Assembly: GCF_002954775.1 (NCBI RefSeq)
Contig: NZ_KZ672952.1
Location: 376,883-440,882, forward strand
Direction: 5' to 3'
DNA length: 64,000 bases
From: Streptomyces geranii
Lineage (GTDB): Bacteria > Actinomycetota > Actinomycetes > Streptomycetales > Streptomycetaceae
This document shows, in pieces, positions 46,713-56,195 of the stretch. The position numbers were made by a program, and so were the translations under genes. How positions within the stretch are numbered: the stretch's first letter is position 1; every line of letters starts with the position of its first letter. Below the pieces are notes generated by a model. That model was not told the origin of the DNA. It did not search any database and saw only the letters and a list, made by a program, of their open reading frames with translations.

Positions 46713-46854
46713 GCCCTCGGCACGGGCCCGGGCTTCGAGGAGAGCTACCGCCTTGCGGCCCGCATCTTCGGTGAGCGGACGCGGGCCGCAGGCGTGCGGC
46801 GCGTCGTCGCGCCGGCTCAGTGCGTGCTGTACGCGGGCGTTGCCGCGCCCTTCG

Positions 46855-48660
46855 CTAGAAGGTCAGGTTCCAGGCGTCGATCTTGCCCGTGTCGGAGGCG
46901 GCGTTGTCGTTGACGCGCAGCTTCCAGGTGCCGTTCGCGACCTCCGAGGAGGCGTTCACGGTGTACGTCTGGGCGATGTTGTCGGCGCTGCCGCCGGTGT
47001 GGTTGTGCAGCGTGTAGACGGTGCCGTCCGGGGCCACCAGGTCGACCTTCAGGTCACCGATGTAGGTGTGCTTGATGTCCACGCCCACCTTGAGGGTGGC
47101 CGGGGCGTTGCCGGTCACGCCGGTGACGGCGATCGGGCTCTCCACGGTCGCGTTGTCGTTGACGGCGAAGTCCGCGAGGTTCTCGAAGTACGCGCCGGGC
47201 GGCGGGGTCGTCCCGACGGCCTTGAGGGCGTCGACCTGTCCCTCGCCGAAGAACGCGTTGCTGGCCGTCGTACCCGTGCAGCGGCTGTCCGAGGGGCAGG
47301 CGATGTCGTTGGCCTGCGTGGCCAGCTTGGCGCGGATCTGCGCCGGGGTGATGCCCGGGTTCGCGCTGGCGATGAGTGCCGCCACGCCGACCACGTGCGG
47401 GGTGGCCATCGACGTGCCGCTCTTGCTGCCGTAGCCGCCGCCGGGGACGGTGGAGTACACGCTGCTGCCGGGCGCCGCGACGTCGATGACGCCCTGCCCG
47501 AAGTTGGAGAACGAGGCCTTGGTGACGCCCGTGCCGTTGGCCGCGACCGTGACTACGCCCGGCAGTTCGGTCGGGATGTCGAGGCAGGCGTTGGTGATGG
47601 TGCGGGTGACCGGCGTCGAGTCGTTCGGGCTCGCGGAGTCGGTCGTCTTGTGGGCGAGGTCGTAGTTCTCGTTGCCCGCGGCGGCGATCTGGAGTGAGCC
47701 CTTGCTCTCGGCGTACTCCTGGGCGCGCGTGACGCCCTCGATGATGGCGGCCTGGTCGATGTTGTCCGGGCAGTTGAACTGCCACGGGTCCGTGTAATAG
47801 CTGTTGTTGGTGACCTGGAAGCCGTGGTCACCGGCCCAGACGAAGCCGCAGATGGTGTTCTCGGCGAAGAAGAAGGCGTTGCCCGGCTCGGCGACCCGGA
47901 CCGCGGCGATCTTCACTCCGGGGGCCACGCCGACGACGCCCTTGCCGTTCTTGGCCGCGGCGACGGTGCCCGCCACATGGGTGCCGTGCGTGTCGACGTC
48001 CCGCCAGGCGCCGGCACGGGTGTCGGGCTTGCCGTAGGCGCAGGAGACCGAGTCGGCCGCGTCGAAGTTGGGCGCCAGGTCCTGGTGCTGGTCGTCGACA
48101 CCGGTGTCAAGGATGCCGACCTTGACGGAGGCGGAGCCCGGGTTCACGGCCCAGGCCTGGTCGGCCTTGATCTGGCTCATGTCGGCGCGGACCGGTTCTC
48201 CGGCCGGGGTCGTGGCCTGGGACGGATTGGCCGGGAGCGCAGGGTTGTAGGCGTCGGCCGGGACGTCCGAGGTGCGCGTGGCGCCGACCTTCTGCACGCC
48301 GGAGACACCGCGCATGGTGGCGGCGAACCCGCTGGACGCCGAGTGGGCGACGATCACGCCGATGGCGTCGAAGTTCGAGAAGACACTGCCGCCGTTGGCC
48401 GCGATCGCGGAACGGACCGCCGAGCTGTCACCGGGGGCGGTGATCACGAGGTAGGCACGCGTGCCGGCCACCCAGGCCGCGCTCGCGCTCTGGGAAGCCG
48501 GCACGGCGGCCGGAGCGAGGGCCTTGGCGGCCGGCGCGGTGGAGGGGACGACGGGGAGCCTGCCCGCGAGGGCGCCCGGGGCGCCGAACGCGAGGGCGGC
48601 GCCGAGCGTGGCCGCCAGCACCAGCGTGCGTCTGGGGCGGCTGGATATGTGGGGTATCAA
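46855..48660 (-). CDS. Secreted subtilisin-family (S8) serine protease with P/Homo-B domain
   Basis: 601 residues from a TTG start at 48660 with GGAGG five bases upstream. Signal peptide (RRTLVLAATLGAALAFGAPGALA), I9-type propeptide (about 55-140), S8 catalytic domain with Asp in VGILDTGVDDQHQDL, His in DTHGTHVAGTVAAAKNG and Ser in SGTSMATPHVVGVAALI, then a C-terminal P/proprotein-convertase domain (FAVNDNATVESPIAVTG...GTWKLRVNDNAASDTG). An extracellular protease, processed after export. An in-frame upstream extension lacks a ribosome site. Confidence 0.92.
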   Translation of the reverse strand: MIPHISSRPRRTLVLAATLGAALAFGAPGALAGRLPVVPSTAPAAKALAPAAVPASQSASAAWVAGTRAYLVITAPGDSSAVRSAIAANGGSVFSNFDAIGVIVAHSASSGFAATMRGVSGVQKVGATRTSDVPADAYNPALPANPSQATTPAGEPVRADMSQIKADQAWAVNPGSASVKVGILDTGVDDQHQDLAPNFDAADSVSCAYGKPDTRAGAWRDVDTHGTHVAGTVAAAKNGKGVVGVAPGVKIAAVRVAEPGNAFFFAENTICGFVWAGDHGFQVTNNSYYTDPWQFNCPDNIDQAAIIEGVTRAQEYAESKGSLQIAAAGNENYDLAHKTTDSASPNDSTPVTRTITNACLDIPTELPGVVTVAANGTGVTKASFSNFGQGVIDVAAPGSSVYSTVPGGGYGSKSGTSMATPHVVGVAALIASANPGITPAQIRAKLATQANDIACPSDSRCTGTTASNAFFGEGQVDALKAVGTTPPPGAYFENLADFAVNDNATVESPIAVTGVTGNAPATLKVGVDIKHTYIGDLKVDLVAPDGTVYTLHNHTGGSADNIAQTYTVNASSEVANGTWKLRVNDNAASDTGKIDAWNLTF

Positions 48661-49170
48661 AGCGTCCTCCGGAGACAGCCCGACCGTGCCGAGGGCACCG
48701 GCCGGGCCGTACGAAACGAGTGGTCGATGCAAGATGTCAGGTGCATGCCCCTGTGCGGAAGTACCTTTCCGCGCCGCGACGCCAAAGGGACATGGCTGAA
48801 AAACACCGCTCGGCGTACTGGCGAAGTACCGGATGGCCACCACCGCGCGTCGAGGGGCTGGTCGACCGCATCACCCTGACGTGAATGCCGTCGTCCTGTA
48901 CCGACACAGGTCTCTTGTCCTCGTACAGCCCGACGCGGCCCCATGCAGGCCCACGCGGGCCCACGCGGGCCGGAACGGCATCCCAGGCACCCCACATACC
49001 CGCACGTCAGCGGGGATGGGATGGTTCCACCGTGGTCAATCGGCCGTCGGCTGTTGCGCCCGGCCGCCGGGACCGCCGATGCTCTTGGTGCCCCACCGAC
49101 CAGGCCCGGTCCGACCAACCGGCCTTGCCGGGGCAGCCAAGTCCACGCACTCATCCACGGGGGAACACCC
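48661..49170. other. 510-base divergent intergenic region
   Basis: Lies between the TTG start of the protease and the ATG of the secreted protein. It contains a short imperfect repeat of GGCCCACGC around 48948-48972 but no convincing ORF, operator or RNA structure. Both promoters are presumably here. Confidence 0.5.
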
Positions 49171-49800
49171 ATGTCCATGTCCATGCGTATTCGCACGAGC
49201 GCCCTCACCGCACTCGCCGTCGCCGCCCTCGCGGCGGGTACGGTCCTGACGGCACCGGCGGCAGGTGCCGCGCCGAAGGCCGCCGTGCCCACGTTCCTGT
49301 CCGCGTCCCAGCTGCCGCCGCACCCGACGTCGTCCTGGACCGCCGGTCCTGTCACCGAGGGGTTCCCGGAGGCACTCGGCTTCTGCGTGAGCACGGAGGG
49401 CGTGCTCGACTACGACTACCGGCACCGGGAGTTCCGAACGGACCTCGACACCAGCGCTGTTCAGCTGACCGTCGTGACAGGCACGGCCGCCCAGGCCAAG
49501 GCCCTGGCGAAGCACTACGACGACCTGATCCGCACCTGCGCCGACCGCATCGAGAAGTCCTCGCCCGACGTCGAGGCCGAGGGCCGGGACTACGGCACGC
49601 TGCCGGTCGAGGAGGGCGCCCGTGTGCGCGGCCTGCACACCGAGACGTCCTGGGGCGCCAACGACATCGCCCTGCTGTCGGTCGGCAGGGACGACAGGAC
49701 CGTAACCGTGATCGAGTGGGGACAGATGGGCGACTTCGACGACGCGCCCGTGGCCGCCTTCAAGAAGACCACGACCACGGCCGTCGACAAGCTGCACTGA
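49171..49800 (+). CDS. Secreted protein of unknown function
   Basis: 209 residues. Signal peptide RIRTSALTALAVAALAAGTVLTAPAAGA, probable cleavage after AGA-AP, mature part of about 175 residues with two Cys (GFCVSTEG, IRTCADRI) that could form one disulphide. The general pattern of an extracellular PknH-like sensor domain (ALAKHYDDLIRTCADRI... WGANDIALLSVGRDDRTVTVIEWGQMGDF) is suggestive but weak. GGGGGAA precedes the ATG at 49171. Confidence 0.75.
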   Translation: MSMSMRIRTSALTALAVAALAAGTVLTAPAAGAAPKAAVPTFLSASQLPPHPTSSWTAGPVTEGFPEALGFCVSTEGVLDYDYRHREFRTDLDTSAVQLTVVTGTAAQAKALAKHYDDLIRTCADRIEKSSPDVEAEGRDYGTLPVEEGARVRGLHTETSWGANDIALLSVGRDDRTVTVIEWGQMGDFDDAPVAAFKKTTTTAVDKLH

Positions 49801-49828
49801 CCGGGCGGCCGACGGACAGGGGTCCCCC

Positions 49829-50044
49829 TTAGACCCGGGGCCGTTCGAAGGTGAGGAGCAGACCTTCCACGGCCCCGGGGCCTATCCGGCCCTTGACGTC
49901 CGCCGAGGTGATCGCCTTGAGCCCCCAGCCGTCCTCCGCGTGCTTGTTGAGGACCTTCTCCAGCTTGTCGCTGTCGAGCGCGTCCCCGATCAGGGACTCG
50001 CGGAACGTGACGACCTTGTACTCGTAGGCGTAACCGTGGCTCAT
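49829..50044 (-). CDS. DUF4177-type small protein
   Basis: 71 residues: YEYKVVTFRESLIGD, LEKVLNKHAEDGWGLKAIT and GLLLTFERP match the short alpha/beta DUF4177 pattern. Probably cytosolic. The function is unknown. Convergent with the secreted protein gene, 28 bases apart. Confidence 0.8.
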   Translation of the reverse strand: MSHGYAYEYKVVTFRESLIGDALDSDKLEKVLNKHAEDGWGLKAITSADVKGRIGPGAVEGLLLTFERPRV

Positions 50045-50141
50045 GGCTGCAACATCCTTGTGAGGTGGGGAAATGCCCGGGCCGGCCCATCATGGCGCAC
50101 GCTCATTCCCGGCAGACGACTGGGAGGCGACCAGGACGGGA

Positions 50142-51722
50142 CTACCTGTTGCCCCCGTCCGACCGCCTCCGGTGCAGCGTGAACGTCTCGAAGACCGACA
50201 GCTCCCCGTGCGGCTTGTTCACGTTGTAGTAGCTGACGTGCATACGGGTGGTGTCACCGGGATGCCGGCCGGGGTCGACGGTGAACGCCGCGAAGCCGTA
50301 GGGGTGTTCGATGTCCCGGACGCCCACCCAGACCGCCTCCTCCTTCGTGTACGTGGAGGTGCGCTTGCCGTTGGCGCCGGGGGACGAGGACACCGCGGTG
50401 ATCACCTTGGCGGTGCCGTCCTTGAAGAAGTTCTGGTTCGTCGTCCCCGACACACCACCGCCGCCGAGGATCATGTGCACGGTGCCGAGCTGGGTGTCGA
50501 TCGCGTCGGTGGCCTGCGAGACCGGCTGCGGAGTCAGCGTCTCGCTGCCGGTGACGACACCGCGGACGGCCAGGGAGCGCTCGTAGTTGTGCTCGTGACC
50601 GCACAGCACGAGGTCCACCCCGTACCTGTCGAAGAGAGGGCCGTACTTCTGGCGCAGACCCAGGTCGGCGCCGTTGGCGTCGGAGGAGCTGATCATGACC
50701 TGGTGCATGGCGACGACTACCCAGTCGATGTCGCGGGAGCCGCGCGCCTTCCTCAGCTCACGCTCCAGGAAGGCGAGTTGGCGACCGCCTGAGTAGCCGC
50801 TGATGTAGACGTCACCGCCGTCCTGGAGGCAGTTGTCGTCGTTCTGGAGCACGATCACCCGGACCGAGCCGACGGTGAACGCGTACCACAGGCCCGCGAG
50901 TTCGGTGTCCGTCTCGGTCGAGGGAAGGGTGAAGTAGGCCTGGTAGGCGCCGAGTCCGAGCGGACCGTTCGCCTTCTCGATCTCGTGGTTGCCGGCCGCC
51001 GGCATCCAGGGCCGGAAGCGCGCCGAACGGGTGTTGTTGGTGAAGAAGTTGTTCCAGGTGCGCACCCGGTCGACGTCGAGGTTGGCGTAGCACAGGTCGC
51101 CGTTGAGGAGATGGAACAGCGGGGCGACCTGCTCGATGCCGGTGACGATGTCCTTGGTGGCGGGGGTGGAGTTCGCGTCGAGCGCGACCGTGCCGTTCGC
51201 GGCCCAGGTCACCTGCGGGGCGGACTGGTCGCCGAAGCTGGTGAAGGTGAACGGCCGGCGTCCCTGCGGGGCGGTGCGGAACGTCCCGCTGTCGGCCGTG
51301 GCCCCTTCGTGGGTGGCGAGGTAGAGGTAGTCGGTGTCCGGGGCGAGCCGGTTCAGTGCGGCATGGTGCACGTACACGGTCCGCTGGGAGGTGCCGTCCA
51401 CGTACGTGACGGTCCGGGCCTCGGCGGTGGAGCCGAGGCCGTGCTCGGGGATGCCGTAACGCACCACGGGTCTGCGCACCGGCCGGTCCGTGATCCACGA
51501 GACCGTCATCTGGGTACGCGGATCCGCCCCGAAGGTCAGGTGCAGCCCCTGGACCGGAGGTGCGCCGGAGGAGTCCGCGGTGAGGTGCAGGGACGGCGCG
51601 GCCTGCGCCGTGCCCGCCCCCAGCAGAGGAGTGACCGCCGCGCCGGCGCCCAGCAGGCCCAGCGTGTGTCGGCGACTGAGCCCTTGCGAGGTCGTGTCCG
51701 ATGTACCTGTCTGTGTGGCCAT
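50142..51722 (-). CDS. Tat-exported purple-acid-type metallophosphoesterase
   Basis: 526 residues from ATG 51722 (CGGGGAGGG upstream). Twin-arginine signal SRRHTLGLLGAGAAVTPLLG, a fibronectin-like N-terminal domain (about 55-150), then the phosphatase fold with its five motifs: FGDQS, GDLCYAN, GNHE, AMHQVM and GHEHNYERS. Expected to release phosphate outside the cell; dinuclear metal centre by homology. No PHO box was looked for successfully upstream. Confidence 0.9.
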   Translation of the reverse strand: MATQTGTSDTTSQGLSRRHTLGLLGAGAAVTPLLGAGTAQAAPSLHLTADSSGAPPVQGLHLTFGADPRTQMTVSWITDRPVRRPVVRYGIPEHGLGSTAEARTVTYVDGTSQRTVYVHHAALNRLAPDTDYLYLATHEGATADSGTFRTAPQGRRPFTFTSFGDQSAPQVTWAANGTVALDANSTPATKDIVTGIEQVAPLFHLLNGDLCYANLDVDRVRTWNNFFTNNTRSARFRPWMPAAGNHEIEKANGPLGLGAYQAYFTLPSTETDTELAGLWYAFTVGSVRVIVLQNDDNCLQDGGDVYISGYSGGRQLAFLERELRKARGSRDIDWVVVAMHQVMISSSDANGADLGLRQKYGPLFDRYGVDLVLCGHEHNYERSLAVRGVVTGSETLTPQPVSQATDAIDTQLGTVHMILGGGGVSGTTNQNFFKDGTAKVITAVSSSPGANGKRTSTYTKEEAVWVGVRDIEHPYGFAAFTVDPGRHPGDTTRMHVSYYNVNKPHGELSVFETFTLHRRRSDGGNR

Positions 51723-52051
51723 GGTGCCCTCCCCGACGAGCCGTTCGGCTGTCGACGTCGGCACCCTGACCCCGCCTTGCGGATTCCGGGTGAACACCGC
51801 ATGGCCAGTCGGCCGTTCGGAGGCAGGTCCACGGCGAAGGCGGCGATCCTTGTCCGTGCCTTTGCCCGCGTCTGCCCTGCCGTTGACGCGGCGGACCACG
51901 CGACCGCGGCGAGCGAGGCCGGGGTCGTCGTGCCCGGCCACGAGACCGAGCCCGGGCACCATCACCCGGTGTCGTCCAGGCGCCGTCACCGATTCAATTT
52001 CGAAGACGCTCCTCGCATATCACCGGCAAGCCGTGAGGCCAGAAACAGTCG

Positions 52052-52080
52052 TTGACACTCGCAGCAGGGCCTACTAGCTT
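52052..52080 (+). promoter_or_regulatory. Probable vegetative promoter for the truncated oxidase
   Basis: TTGACA and TAGCTT separated by 17 bases, a good fit to the HrdB-type pattern. It predicts a transcript start near 52087 and a leader of roughly 260 bases. Confidence 0.55.
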
Positions 52081-52349
52081 GATCGCGAATTTTGGTCTCG
52101 AATTCAACCGGCAACACCGCAATCGCACGGCAGGAGTTGAGGCAGGCGTGCATCCGCATCCGGAGGCGAGAAAGCGATGTCGCGGCTGTAGGCCGAGGCA
52201 CCTTCGTACCCGTTGAGGCGAAGCGGCGATCGGTGAGGCTCCTCACCCCTCACGCCATGAATGCCGGTCTTTGATTCCTCTTGCGTCCATCCCTCCTGTG
52301 CCGCGATTCCCGGGGAGAATAATGCTGTCCATCCATCTGTTGGAGACCC
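52081..52349 (+). ncRNA. Long 5' leader with an M-box-like core motif (tentative)
   Basis: The leader holds GGTGAGGCTCCT at 52232-52243, identical to the core of ykoK (M-box) magnesium riboswitches, followed by CACGCCATGAATG resembling the later conserved arm. A short hairpin (GGTGAG/CTCACC) overlaps it. Other conserved M-box segments are absent, so it may be a decayed copy or coincidence. The rest of 51723-52349 shows only the promoter. Confidence 0.25.
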
Positions 52350-52576
52350 ATGTCCCGGCGTTATGACGTGGCCGTCGTAGGGCTCGGCGTCATGGGAAGT
52401 GCCGCCGCCGCAGTGCTCGCGCGGGCGGGACATCGTGTCGTCGGTCTCGAGCGCGGACGTCCTGGAGATGTCGAGGGTTCCTCCCGAAGCGAATCGCGGA
52501 TACTGCGTCGTGTTCATCCGGGCCAGCCCGAATACGGGCCACTCGCCACGTCCGCCTTTTCGGCATGGCGCGACCT
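52350..52576 (+). pseudogene. 5' fragment of an FAD amine oxidase (sarcosine/N-methyltryptophan oxidase family)
   Basis: About 76 codons survive: dinucleotide motif YDVAVVGLGVMGSAAAAVLARAGHRVV, then EGSSRSESRILRRVHPGQPEYGPLA, both typical of the MSOX family N-terminus (normal length near 380 residues). The coding sequence ends exactly at the ISAs1-type end at 52577; the other part of the gene is not found on the far side of the mobile region. ATG with GGAG upstream. Confidence 0.8.
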
Positions 52577-52610
52577 CAGGGCTGATGCGTTCTCACGTGG
52601 TGAGATCGAG
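52577..52610 (-). repeat. Solo right end of an ISAs1-type element (inverted)
   Basis: This 34-base stretch is the reverse complement, with two mismatches, of the right end at 56881-56914. It includes the last transposase codons (LDLTT and stop) and the terminal CAGGGCTGATGC. Almost the whole element that belonged to it is gone. Confidence 0.8.
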
Positions 52611-52619
52611 CGACGGACC

Positions 52620-53354
52620 TCATCGCATCCCCCATAGGCCCTTGATCAGGACGGAAAGGCCGCCGACAAGCGCCAGGGCGAAGATGAGTCGCCGGATCCA
52701 CTGCTCAGGAACCCTCGGCGCGAGTGCCCTGCCGATGAGCGCGCCCGTTGCCAGGGCGGCCGTGGCCACCGTCCACGCCGTACCGCTCAGCTGCGGCGCG
52801 CCGTTCGCGGCAACCGAGAACACATTAACCGTAATTCCATAAAATTGTGCGTTTGGAACAAATTCTCGCACCGGCCAGCCTGCGTTCACCGCATACAAGG
52901 AATACGGCGGCCCGCCCACACCGGCCGCAGAATTCATGAATCCGCCGACCGCGCCGGCAGTGACTGCTCCCTTGGTTCCGCTCAGGGCAGATATGCGCAA
53001 GCCTCGCATCACAAATATCACGGCGGCCGTCACCAGAATGCCGACGCCAGCCAGCAGTGTGGGTTCGGGTAGTCGGGCCGCCACCCAGGAGCCCATCGGG
53101 ACGGTGCACGCGGACGCGATGACCAGGGGAATCATTGCGCCGAGCCTCACCTGTCTCCAGCCCGTGGCAAGTCCGACGATGCTTATGACGCCGGCCGCAC
53201 AATTCGCGAGCACCACGCCCTGGGCGGGCCCGAGTACTAAAACGAGCGCGGGTACAGCGACCAGCGCGAATCCCATTCCGGTGAGCCACTGCACGGATGC
53301 GCCCAGCACCACTATGACTCCCAGTAGCAACTCTGCTGCCCCGGCACCCTCCAC
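52620..53354 (-). CDS. TauE/SafE-family permease (sulfite/organosulfonate export type)
   Basis: 244 residues, about 7-8 hydrophobic segments. Conserved N-terminal GASVQWLTGMGFALVAVPAL and central VGGFMNSAAGVGGPPYSLY match the two repeats of the family. Substrates are usually sulfite, sulfoacetate or related anions, but this cannot be fixed from sequence. It is enclosed between an inverted ISAs1 right end and a full ISAs1 element, and its middle is more AT-rich than its surroundings, so it looks like transposon cargo. Confidence 0.85.
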   Translation of the reverse strand: MEGAGAAELLLGVIVVLGASVQWLTGMGFALVAVPALVLVLGPAQGVVLANCAAGVISIVGLATGWRQVRLGAMIPLVIASACTVPMGSWVAARLPEPTLLAGVGILVTAAVIFVMRGLRISALSGTKGAVTAGAVGGFMNSAAGVGGPPYSLYAVNAGWPVREFVPNAQFYGITVNVFSVAANGAPQLSGTAWTVATAALATGALIGRALAPRVPEQWIRRLIFALALVGGLSVLIKGLWGMR

Positions 53355-54080
53355 GGAAGACTCCTCCGGTTAACCGGGATGATCTCCACTATGCTCCACG
53401 CCAGGGCTGATGCGTTCTCGGTCGGCGTGATGAGTGATTCACCCGGGAATGGTGATAGTCAGTCGGTTTGCCCGGCTGGAAATGACGAGACGCGACCCCT
53501 GATGATCAAGGTTCTCGAAGCCATAGATCATGAACAGGGGTCGCGTTCGCGTGCCATCTTCCCTGATCGACGTCCCCGCATGCCACCGCGAGGACGTCGA
53601 CCTCCATGCTCGCCAGCTGACCTGCACACATTGGCCCAGGTACTGGACGAGGTGCCGGATCCACGCCGGGTCCGCGGCCGCCGCTACCGGATCGGCTCCC
53701 TGCTCGCGCTGTGCCTCGTTGCCGTTCCCGGCGGTGCCAAAGTCGGTGACCGCCATTGCACGATTCGCCACCGACAGCAGTCCTGAGCTGCGCGAATGCC
53801 TCAGATTCACCTCCACCACCCCGAACACCACCACCCTGGGGCGGCTACTGGCCCGCCTGGACGGCAACGCCCTGGACGACGCCATCGGCGCCTGGCTCGG
53901 CCGATACGCCACCGACCCCGTTCACGAACCCGGCGCCCCCCTGCTCGGCGTCGTCGTCACCGCCGATGCCCTGCACACCCAGCGCGCCCACGCTAGGAGC
54001 GCGGGTCAGTAACGGCTTGGCTTCCGCCGAGGCGTGAGCGCGGGGTCGGCTGGGCCTTGGGCTGGCCTAGGCTGCGGGTC

Positions 54081-54650
54081 ATGAATCGGGCCATGACCAG
54101 CGGTGTGACCACTGAGCCAGCCATCCTTGACGCCATGAAGCTGACTTCCGATCCGGAGCTGGAGGTCCGGTTTGCGGAGTCGTCCCACCAGATCCTGGCG
54201 GACCTCGTCAGTGGAGGTGCCGCGCTGGGTTGGGTCGAACCACCCTCGCGGGATGAGGTGGCGGAACTTCTCGGCCACGTCTTCTCTGCGGTGCAGGCCG
54301 GGGATGCGGCCCTGCGGGCCGCTTACCTCAACCGTCGGCTTGTCGGGTTGGGGTACTGGCTCCGCTACGCCCGACCGACCCATCGGCCACATGCCGACCT
54401 GGAGAAGATCGCGGTAGATGCTGCTGCCCATGGTCGTGGCGTCGGCCGGGCGCTGACCGCCGCCTTGATCGCTGACGCCCGGGAGGCGGGTATCGAGGTC
54501 CTCACCCTGGACGCCCGTGGCGACAACACCCATGCCCTGCACCTCTACCGGTCGCTGGGCTTCACCGAATACGGCCGTCTGCCCGACTTCGTCGCCGTCG
54601 GCGAACACCGCTACGACAAGGTCTTCTACATGCTGGACTTCCGTCAATAA
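54081..54650 (+). CDS. GNAT-family N-acetyltransferase (IS passenger)
   Basis: 189 residues. The acetyl-CoA loop ADLEKIAVDAAAHGRGVGRALTAALIADAREAG and the C-terminal TLDARGDNTHALHLYRSLGFTEYGRLPDF are classic GNAT motifs. ATG 54081 chosen; an upstream in-frame start at 54057 is possible. It lies inside the inverted repeats of the IS1182-like element, in the same direction as the transposase and 60 bases before it, so it travels as a passenger. Related GNATs modify small amines or antibiotics; substrate unknown. Confidence 0.85.
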   Translation: MNRAMTSGVTTEPAILDAMKLTSDPELEVRFAESSHQILADLVSGGAALGWVEPPSRDEVAELLGHVFSAVQAGDAALRAAYLNRRLVGLGYWLRYARPTHRPHADLEKIAVDAAAHGRGVGRALTAALIADAREAGIEVLTLDARGDNTHALHLYRSLGFTEYGRLPDFVAVGEHRYDKVFYMLDFRQ

Positions 54651-54710
54651 TGCTCACCACGACCACGCGCGAGGGCCCGGCGGCGACCCGCTGGCGCTTC
54701 GCGGTCTTCC

Positions 54711-56195
54711 ATGCGAGATGATCACGATATGCGTGGTGGGGATGGACTGTTCGAGGTCGAGCCGACCGAGAAGAAACTGCCTCGGGGCCGTCCGGCGGCG
54801 GTGGACAAGACATTTCGGGTCTTCGACCCGCACCAGGTCCTGCTGCTGCCTCCGTCGCTGGACGACTGGCTGCCCGTCGACGAGGTGCTCGACCTCTCGC
54901 CGGTGCTGGCGGACTACACCGAAAAGCGCGGCTACCCGCCCTACGATCCCCGGCTGATGCTGCGGCTGCTGATCTACGGCTACACCACCGGCGTCCGCTC
55001 CTCGCGGGCGATCGAGCGCAAGTGCACCGACGACGTCGCGTTCCGGTTCCTGGCCGCCGACCAGGCCCCGGACTTCCGCTCGGTCTCACGGTTCCGCCGC
55101 CGCCACCTGGACGCGCTCGCCGACCTGTTCACCCAGTCGCTGCGCCTTGCGCAGAAGCTCGGGATGGTCAAGATGGGCCGCGTCGCCCTGGACGGCACGA
55201 AACTGGAGGCCAACGCCTCCAAGCACAAGGCGATGAGCTACGGCCGCCTGGTCGACAAGGAGGAACGCGTCGAGGCCGAGATCGCCGCGCTGGAGGCCCA
55301 GGCCCACGCGCTGCTGGCCGACGCGCAGGCCGCCGACGAAGCCGAGGACCAGATGTTCGGCGTCGACGGCAGGGACACCGACCTGCCCGCCGAGCTGGAC
55401 CGCCGGGAGAAGCGCCTGGCCAAACTGCAGGCCGCCCGCGCCCAGATCGAGGCCGAAGCCGCCGACAAGGCACGCCGTCACGCCGAGGAGAAGGAACGCC
55501 GCCGCCAGGAGCGGGCCGGCACCAGCGACGAGCAGGCCGTCACCGACGTCGGGGGCAAGGCCGCTGCGAGGGCGCGTCCCAAGCCCAAGGCGCAGGCCAA
55601 CTTCACCGACCCCGACTCGCGGATCATGAAGAACAGCGACGGCGCCTACATCCAGGCATACAACGCCCAGGCCGTCTTGGACGAGAAGCACCAGGTCATC
55701 ACCGCCGCCGACGTGACGACCAACCCCTCGGATGCGCTGAACTACACCACCATGCTCGACCAGTCGGCCTGGAACACCGGCCGCCACCCCCAGCAGGCGC
55801 TGGTCGACGCCGACTACTGCTCCGAGGCCAATCTCAACGCCGCGAGGGACCGTCAACTGGTCTGCGACACCGACTCGTTCATGGCCACCGGACGCCTGGC
55901 ACACGACGAGCAGGTCCCGCCCGCACCGCGCGGACGGATACCAGCGAACGCCACGCTGAAGGAGCGGATGGCCCGCAAGCTGCGGACCAAGCCTGGCAAG
56001 GCTGCCTACAGCCGCCGCAAGGCCATCGTCGAACCCGTCTTCGGCCAGATCATGACCTGCCAGAACGGCCGCCAGCTCCTCCTGCGCGGCGAAGACGGCG
56101 CCCGCGGCGAGTGGCGCCTGCTCGCCGCCTGCCACAACCTCCGCAAGATCTTCCGACACACAGGAACAGCCGGACTCGCCGCCATGGTCGGCTGA
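54711..56195 (+). CDS. IS1182-type transposase
   Basis: 494 residues. N-terminal DUF772-type region ([31 protein letters not shown]...[15 protein letters not shown]), catalytic core with [13 protein letters not shown], a long charged helical insert (about 175-280), [34 protein letters not shown], and the closing [19 protein letters not shown] with the final Glu. The open reading frame and all acidic residues appear intact, so this copy may still be mobile. Confidence 0.9.
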   Translation: MRDDHDMRGGDGLFEVEPTEKKLPRGRPAAVDKTFRVFDPHQVLLLPPSLDDWLPVDEVLDLSPVLADYTEKRGYPPYDPRLMLRLLIYGYTTGVRSSRAIERKCTDDVAFRFLAADQAPDFRSVSRFRRRHLDALADLFTQSLRLAQKLGMVKMGRVALDGTKLEANASKHKAMSYGRLVDKEERVEAEIAALEAQAHALLADAQAADEAEDQMFGVDGRDTDLPAELDRREKRLAKLQAARAQIEAEAADKARRHAEEKERRRQERAGTSDEQAVTDVGGKAAARARPKPKAQANFTDPDSRIMKNSDGAYIQAYNAQAVLDEKHQVITAADVTTNPSDALNYTTMLDQSAWNTGRHPQQALVDADYCSEANLNAARDRQLVCDTDSFMATGRLAHDEQVPPAPRGRIPANATLKERMARKLRTKPGKAAYSRRKAIVEPVFGQIMTCQNGRQLLLRGEDGARGEWRLLAACHNLRKIFRHTGTAGLAAMVG

